Shown here: in pieces, positions 41,394 through 45,141 of the stretch | Layout: the number at the start of each line of letters is the position of its first letter | How positions within the stretch are numbered: position 1 is the stretch's first letter | NCBI GenBank assembly: GCA_045634005.1 | Contig: JAZQZL010000076.1 | Coordinates: forward strand, 1 to 45,141 | Direction: 5' to 3' | DNA length: 45,141 nucleotides | DNA from: Flemingiibacterium sp045634005 | Lineage (GTDB): Bacteria; Bacillota; Clostridia; Oscillospirales; CAG-272 | Program-made: the position numbers and the translations under genes | Notes under the pieces: generated by a model | What the model was told of the DNA's origin: nothing | Database searches by the model: none | What the model saw: only the letters and a program-made list of their open reading frames with translations

Positions 41394-43100
41394 ATGGCAC
41401 GGCGTAAGAAGGAGCTTTTCACCGGCTCTCAAATAGTAATAAAAACGCTCATTGAGCAAGGCGTCACCGATGTTTTCGGATATCCCGGAGGCGCGGTGCT
41501 CGGCATCTATGACGAGCTTTATAAATCGAGCGATAAAATAAAGCATATTCTCACAGCACACGAAGAGGGCGCATCCCACGCCGCAGACGGTTGGGCGCGT
41601 ACTACGGGCAAGGTTGGCGTCGTTATCGCAACGTCCGGTCCCGGTGCGACCAATCTCGTAACGGGCATTGCCACGGCTATGCTCGACTCCGTGCCGATGG
41701 TTGCCATAACAGGCAACGTACCGACGTATGAGATCGGCAAGGACAGCTTTCAGGAGATAAACATCACGGGCGTAACAATGCCCATAACCAAGCACAACTA
41801 TTTTGTAACAGACGTACGAGAGCTTGCGGACACTATCCGCGAGGCGTTCCAGATCGCCAAATCGGGCAGACCCGGTCCCGTGCTTGTCGATATCCCGGCA
41901 GACGTACAGGCAGCAGAGTGCGAGTTTGTCGCAAGCGAGGTGGTCGAAACACTTCCCTTGCCTGTTGCAAGTGACTGCGACGTTGAAAAAGCTATAGCGC
42001 TTATCAATAAAGCCAAGCGTCCGTATATCTACATCGGCGGCGGCGCACTCAGCGCCGGTTTGTCCGAAACGGTAAGAGCGCTTGCCGAAAGGACGGATGC
42101 ATATATCGGTTCGTCGCTTATGGGTCTTTCGGCACTTCCAAGCTCATACAAGCGCTTTCTCGGTATGCAAGGTATGCACGGCAGATACGCTTCGTCTATG
42201 GCGATGAGACAGGCCGACCTCATAATCGGTCTTGGCGTACGCTTCTCCGACCGCGCAACGGGCGACAAATCACGCTATGCCGAGGGCGCTAAGATCATAC
42301 AGATCGACGCCGATATTTCGGAGATAAACAAAAACATAATAGTCGACGTGGGAATCGTCGGCGACTTAAAAAATGCCGCAGAGCGTATCCTCGCGGGCTG
42401 TGCTGAGGCAAGCCACCCTCTGTGGGGTGAGCGTATCGAAAAGCACCGTGAGGGCGGCAGAAAAATTGCCAAAGCAGTCGATACCGCCCCCGAGGGAACA
42501 CTGACACCAAGGCGCATATTCGACGTTATAAACGCAGTAAAAGCGCCTGATACAGTCATCGCAACCGATGTCGGTCAGCACCAGATGTGGACGGCGCAGT
42601 ACGCGCGCCTCGAGCGTGAAAGAAGCCTTCTCACAAGCGGCGGTCTTGGTACAATGGGATACGGCCTTGGCGCGGCTATCGGCGCGAGCGTCGCCGGCGG
42701 TAAGCGTACGCTGCTTATCACGGGCGACGGCAGCTTCGGTATGAATCTAAACGAGCTTGCCACCGCGGTAACGTACAATCTTCCGATAACCGTCGTTCTC
42801 TTTAACAACGGTGCACTCGGAATGGTTCGTCAGTGGCAGACGCTCTTTAACGAAAAGCGTTATTCCTCGACTGTGCTTGAGCGCAAGACGGATTTCGTAA
42901 AGCTCGCAGAGGCATTCGGCGCGAAGGCGTGCCGCGTATCAAGCATTGGTGAGTTTAAGAGCGCACTTGAGGATTCGCTTTTGTGTGACGGACCGTACCT
43001 TATCGACGCCGCTATCGGCATTGACGAGTTCGTATTGCCGATGCTTCCCCCCGGCGGCTCAATCGACGACATAATCGTAGAAAAGGAAATGCAGGAATGA
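41394..43100 (+). CDS. ilvB: Acetolactate synthase, large (catalytic) subunit
   Basis: 568 residues, full length. It condenses pyruvate with pyruvate or 2-oxobutyrate in valine, leucine and isoleucine synthesis. ThDP-enzyme features: the N-terminal pyrimidine-binding domain with GYPGGAVLGIYDELY and the catalytic glutamate in TAHEEGASHAADGWAR; the central FAD-type domain; and the C-terminal ThDP/Mg motif GDGSFGMNLNELATA followed by FNNGALGMVRQWQ. The last segments (MLPPGGSIDDII) are typical of IlvB/IlvI. It overlaps ilvN by four bases (ATGA), so they are coupled. The ribosome binding site is GGAGGG. Confidence 0.97.
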   Translation: MARRKKELFTGSQIVIKTLIEQGVTDVFGYPGGAVLGIYDELYKSSDKIKHILTAHEEGASHAADGWARTTGKVGVVIATSGPGATNLVTGIATAMLDSVPMVAITGNVPTYEIGKDSFQEINITGVTMPITKHNYFVTDVRELADTIREAFQIAKSGRPGPVLVDIPADVQAAECEFVASEVVETLPLPVASDCDVEKAIALINKAKRPYIYIGGGALSAGLSETVRALAERTDAYIGSSLMGLSALPSSYKRFLGMQGMHGRYASSMAMRQADLIIGLGVRFSDRATGDKSRYAEGAKIIQIDADISEINKNIIVDVGIVGDLKNAAERILAGCAEASHPLWGERIEKHREGGRKIAKAVDTAPEGTLTPRRIFDVINAVKAPDTVIATDVGQHQMWTAQYARLERERSLLTSGGLGTMGYGLGAAIGASVAGGKRTLLITGDGSFGMNLNELATAVTYNLPITVVLFNNGALGMVRQWQTLFNEKRYSSTVLERKTDFVKLAEAFGAKACRVSSIGEFKSALEDSLLCDGPYLIDAAIGIDEFVLPMLPPGGSIDDIIVEKEMQE

Positions 43101-43585
43101 AAAGATTTGTAATAGCAGTCTACGTTGAAAATAAATACGGCGTTTTGGCGCGCGTTTCGGGTATGTTTATGCGCAAGGGCTTCAACATCGACTCCCTTAC
43201 GGTTGGCGAAACCGACGACCCGGCCTTTTCCCGTATTACCATCACCGTACGCGGTGACGACTTCCTTCGCGAACAGCTTATAAATCAGCTTCGCAAGCTC
43301 GTTAACGTAAAGAAGGTGCTGCTCCTTCCCGACGAAAACACCGTCGAGCGAGAGCTTATGCTTATAAAGGTCAGAAACACGCCCGAAAATCGCAGCGAGG
43401 TTATCGCCGCATCGGAAATATACCGCGCAAAGATAATCGACTACACAACGGATATGTTTTGCGTTGAGGTAACGGGCGAGCCGAGCAAGATAAACGCGTT
43501 TATCGAGGTTATGAAGCCGCTCGGAATCACCGAAATATGCCGTACGGGCGTTGTAGCGCTCGAGCGCGGCGCAAATATCATTTGA
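43097..43585 (+). CDS. ilvN: Acetolactate synthase, small (regulatory) subunit
   Basis: 162 residues, the typical IlvH/IlvN size. The N-terminal ACT domain (VENKYGVLARVSGMFMRKG, then FNIDSLTVGETDDPAFSRIT) binds valine for feedback control. The C-terminal domain (YRAKIIDYTTDMFCVEVTG, then GITEICRTGVVALERG) is the expected second domain. It starts within the end of ilvB and is followed 15 bases later by leuA. Confidence 0.97.
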   Translation: MKRFVIAVYVENKYGVLARVSGMFMRKGFNIDSLTVGETDDPAFSRITITVRGDDFLREQLINQLRKLVNVKKVLLLPDENTVERELMLIKVRNTPENRSEVIAASEIYRAKIIDYTTDMFCVEVTGEPSKINAFIEVMKPLGITEICRTGVVALERGANII

Positions 43586-43600
43586 GTTTGGAGTAGCGAC

Positions 43601-45141
43601 GTGAATAACACGAATAAATACACACCGCAGTTCTTCCCGTCGCCGACGTGTGCGGCAAGGTGGGTTACCAAAACGCGAATTGAACAGGCGCCGAAATGGT
43701 GCTCGGTCGATCTGCGCGACGGAAATCAGGCACTGATGATCCCTATGAGCCTCGAGGAAAAGCTTGAATTTTTTAAGCTTCTCGTCGACGTTGGCTTTAA
43801 GGAGATCGAGGTCGGTTTCCCTGCGGCAAGCGAAACTGAATACAAGTTTCTGCGCACACTTATCAAGAAAAAGCTTATTCCCGACGACGTAACGGTACAG
43901 GTGCTCACACCGTGCCGCGAGCATATTATCAAAAAGACCTTCGCCGCACTTCGCGGCTGTAAAAATGCGATTATCCACCTTTATAACTCCACCTCGCTCG
44001 CACAGCGTGAGCAGGTTTTTAAAGCGAGCAAGGAGGACACGCTGAAGCTTGCTACAGACGGCGCAAGGCTCGTGTACGAGCTTGCAGAGGCGGCAGGATT
44101 TAACTATCGCTTTGAATACTCACCCGAGTCGTTTACGGGCACGGAGCCCGAATTTGCGCTCGAGGTCTGTAACGCAGTTCTCGACGTGTGGAAGCCCACA
44201 CCCGAGCGGAAGGCGATAATCAATCTTCCCGCAACCGTTGAGCTTTCTGCACCGCACGTTTTCGCAAATCAGGTAGAGTTTATGTGCGACAATCTTAAGT
44301 ACCGCGACTGTGTTGAGGTATCCCTTCATCCGCACAACGACCGCGGCTGTGCTGTAGCTGACGCGGAGCTCGGTCTGCTCGCCGGTGCTGACCGCATTGA
44401 GGGTACGCTTTTCGGAAACGGAGAACGCACCGGCAACGCCGATATTATCACCCTCGCGCTCAATATGTACGCACAGGGTATCGAATCGGGACTTGATTTT
44501 TCTAGTCTTCCAAAACTGACCGAAACCTACGAGCGCATTACGCGTATGCAGGTATCCGAGCGCCAGCCGTATTCGGGAAAGCTCGTATTTGCCGCATTCT
44601 CCGGTTCGCATCAGGATGCGATTGCAAAGGGTATGAAATGGCGCAAGAAGCACAGCGCTGATGCTTGGTCTGTTCCCTATTTGCCGATAGATCCCGAGGA
44701 TATCGGCCGCTCGTATGAAACGGACGTTATCCGCATAAATTCGCAATCGGGCAAGGGCGGCATCGGCTATCTGCTCGAGCATAATTTCGGCTACTCACTT
44801 CCAAAGCCTATGCGTGAGGACGTCGGCTACACCGTCAAGGGTATCTCCGACAGCGCGCACGGTGAGCTCACTCCCGAGCAGGTATTCAGCGTATTCACCG
44901 GAGAATACGTCAACGTATCTGAGCCGATAGAGCTTGTCGACTATCACTTCACACGAGGTGATAAGATAACGGTCACCGCAAGCGTGAGAGTAAACGGAGA
45001 GCCGCGTGAGCTTACCGCCGAAGGTAACGGTCGCCTCGATGCCGTTGCAAATGCACTTCGCGGCGGACTTGGACTTTCCTTCTCTGACCTTACTTACGAG
45101 GAGCACGCGCTGACGAAGGGCTCGTCCGCTAAGGCGGTCAC
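43601..45141 (+). CDS. leuA: 2-isopropylmalate synthase (C-terminus outside window)
   Basis: At least 513 residues, running off the right edge. The start is a GTG at 43601 with GGAG seven bases upstream; no ATG fits. It joins acetyl-CoA and 2-oxoisovalerate, the first step to leucine. Motifs: VDLRDGNQALMIPMS (N-terminal metal and substrate site), SLHPHNDRGCAVADAEL (HxH metal ligands) and LFGNGERTGNADI. The sequence MKWRKKHSADAWSVPYLPID is characteristic of the long LeuA2-type enzyme, which usually has about 550-560 residues, so only a short tail is missing. The part after about residue 430 is the leucine-responsive regulatory domain. It is cotranscribed with ilvBN. Confidence 0.95.
   Translation, partial: MNNTNKYTPQFFPSPTCAARWVTKTRIEQAPKWCSVDLRDGNQALMIPMSLEEKLEFFKLLVDVGFKEIEVGFPAASETEYKFLRTLIKKKLIPDDVTVQVLTPCREHIIKKTFAALRGCKNAIIHLYNSTSLAQREQVFKASKEDTLKLATDGARLVYELAEAAGFNYRFEYSPESFTGTEPEFALEVCNAVLDVWKPTPERKAIINLPATVELSAPHVFANQVEFMCDNLKYRDCVEVSLHPHNDRGCAVADAELGLLAGADRIEGTLFGNGERTGNADIITLALNMYAQGIESGLDFSSLPKLTETYERITRMQVSERQPYSGKLVFAAFSGSHQDAIAKGMKWRKKHSADAWSVPYLPIDPEDIGRSYETDVIRINSQSGKGGIGYLLEHNFGYSLPKPMREDVGYTVKGISDSAHGELTPEQVFSVFTGEYVNVSEPIELVDYHFTRGDKITVTASVRVNGEPRELTAEGNGRLDAVANALRGGLGLSFSDLTYEEHALTKGSSAKAV

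Noticed and set aside
1..45141. CRISPR arrays, insertion sequences and rRNA or tRNA genes
   Set aside because: No regularly spaced repeats, transposase-like product, terminal inverted repeats or conserved RNA signatures were found on reading both strands.

Overview
The window looks like a chromosome segment of an anaerobic, fermentative Clostridia-type Firmicute, probably an uncultured gut or rumen lineage. This is inferred from the [FeFe]-hydrogenase operon in the clostridial arrangement, AddAB instead of RecBCD, BspA-like leucine-rich-repeat surface proteins, strong GGAGG ribosome binding sites and near-consensus TTGACA-17-TATAAT promoters. No rRNA, tRNA, CRISPR array or intact insertion sequence was seen.

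Layout. (1) 1-4983, minus: the first 1661 residues of a very large secreted protein with repeated beta-rich, carbohydrate-binding-like modules followed by BspA-type leucine-rich repeats; it runs off the left edge. (2) 5178-13498, minus: a ten-gene hydrogenase operon. The catalytic and electron-bifurcation subunits (HydC/NuoE-like, 2Fe-2S thioredoxin-like protein, HydB/NuoF-like, HydA) enclose a six-gene signalling module: two DRTGG-domain proteins, two GHKL ATPases, a PHP-domain protein and a second H-cluster protein of the sensory type. A near-perfect Rex-type operator lies in the operon leader, so NAD(H) redox control is likely. (3) 13499-14397: about 900 bases without a credible gene, but dense in inverted repeats. 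(4) 14398-24556, minus: a divergent GyrB/ParE-like protein, a gene fragment, addA, addB and a small membrane protein. (5) 24740-26305, plus: a SLOG-family protein and a PIG-L-type deacetylase. (6) 26355-27867: an A+T-rich cysteine-peptidase-like gene between two short coding remnants, which looks like an acquired insertion. (7) purC (minus) and a CofE-like ligase (plus), divergent. (8) 30157-39095, minus: three tandem paralogues of a secreted, repeat-containing protein family related to the first gene. Each has its own promoter, leader hairpin and terminator; the third is split by a frameshift at a GA dinucleotide run. (9) pepF (minus) and the divergent ilvB-ilvN-leuA operon (plus), the last gene cut by the right edge.

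How it fits together. The hydrogenase disposes of fermentation reductant as H2, and the embedded module probably senses H2 or redox state and passes the signal on; its output is unknown. The secreted paralogues form an expanding surface family, supported by blocks of identical DNA and by copied terminators. Assignments rest on reading translations and motifs only; no database search was run.
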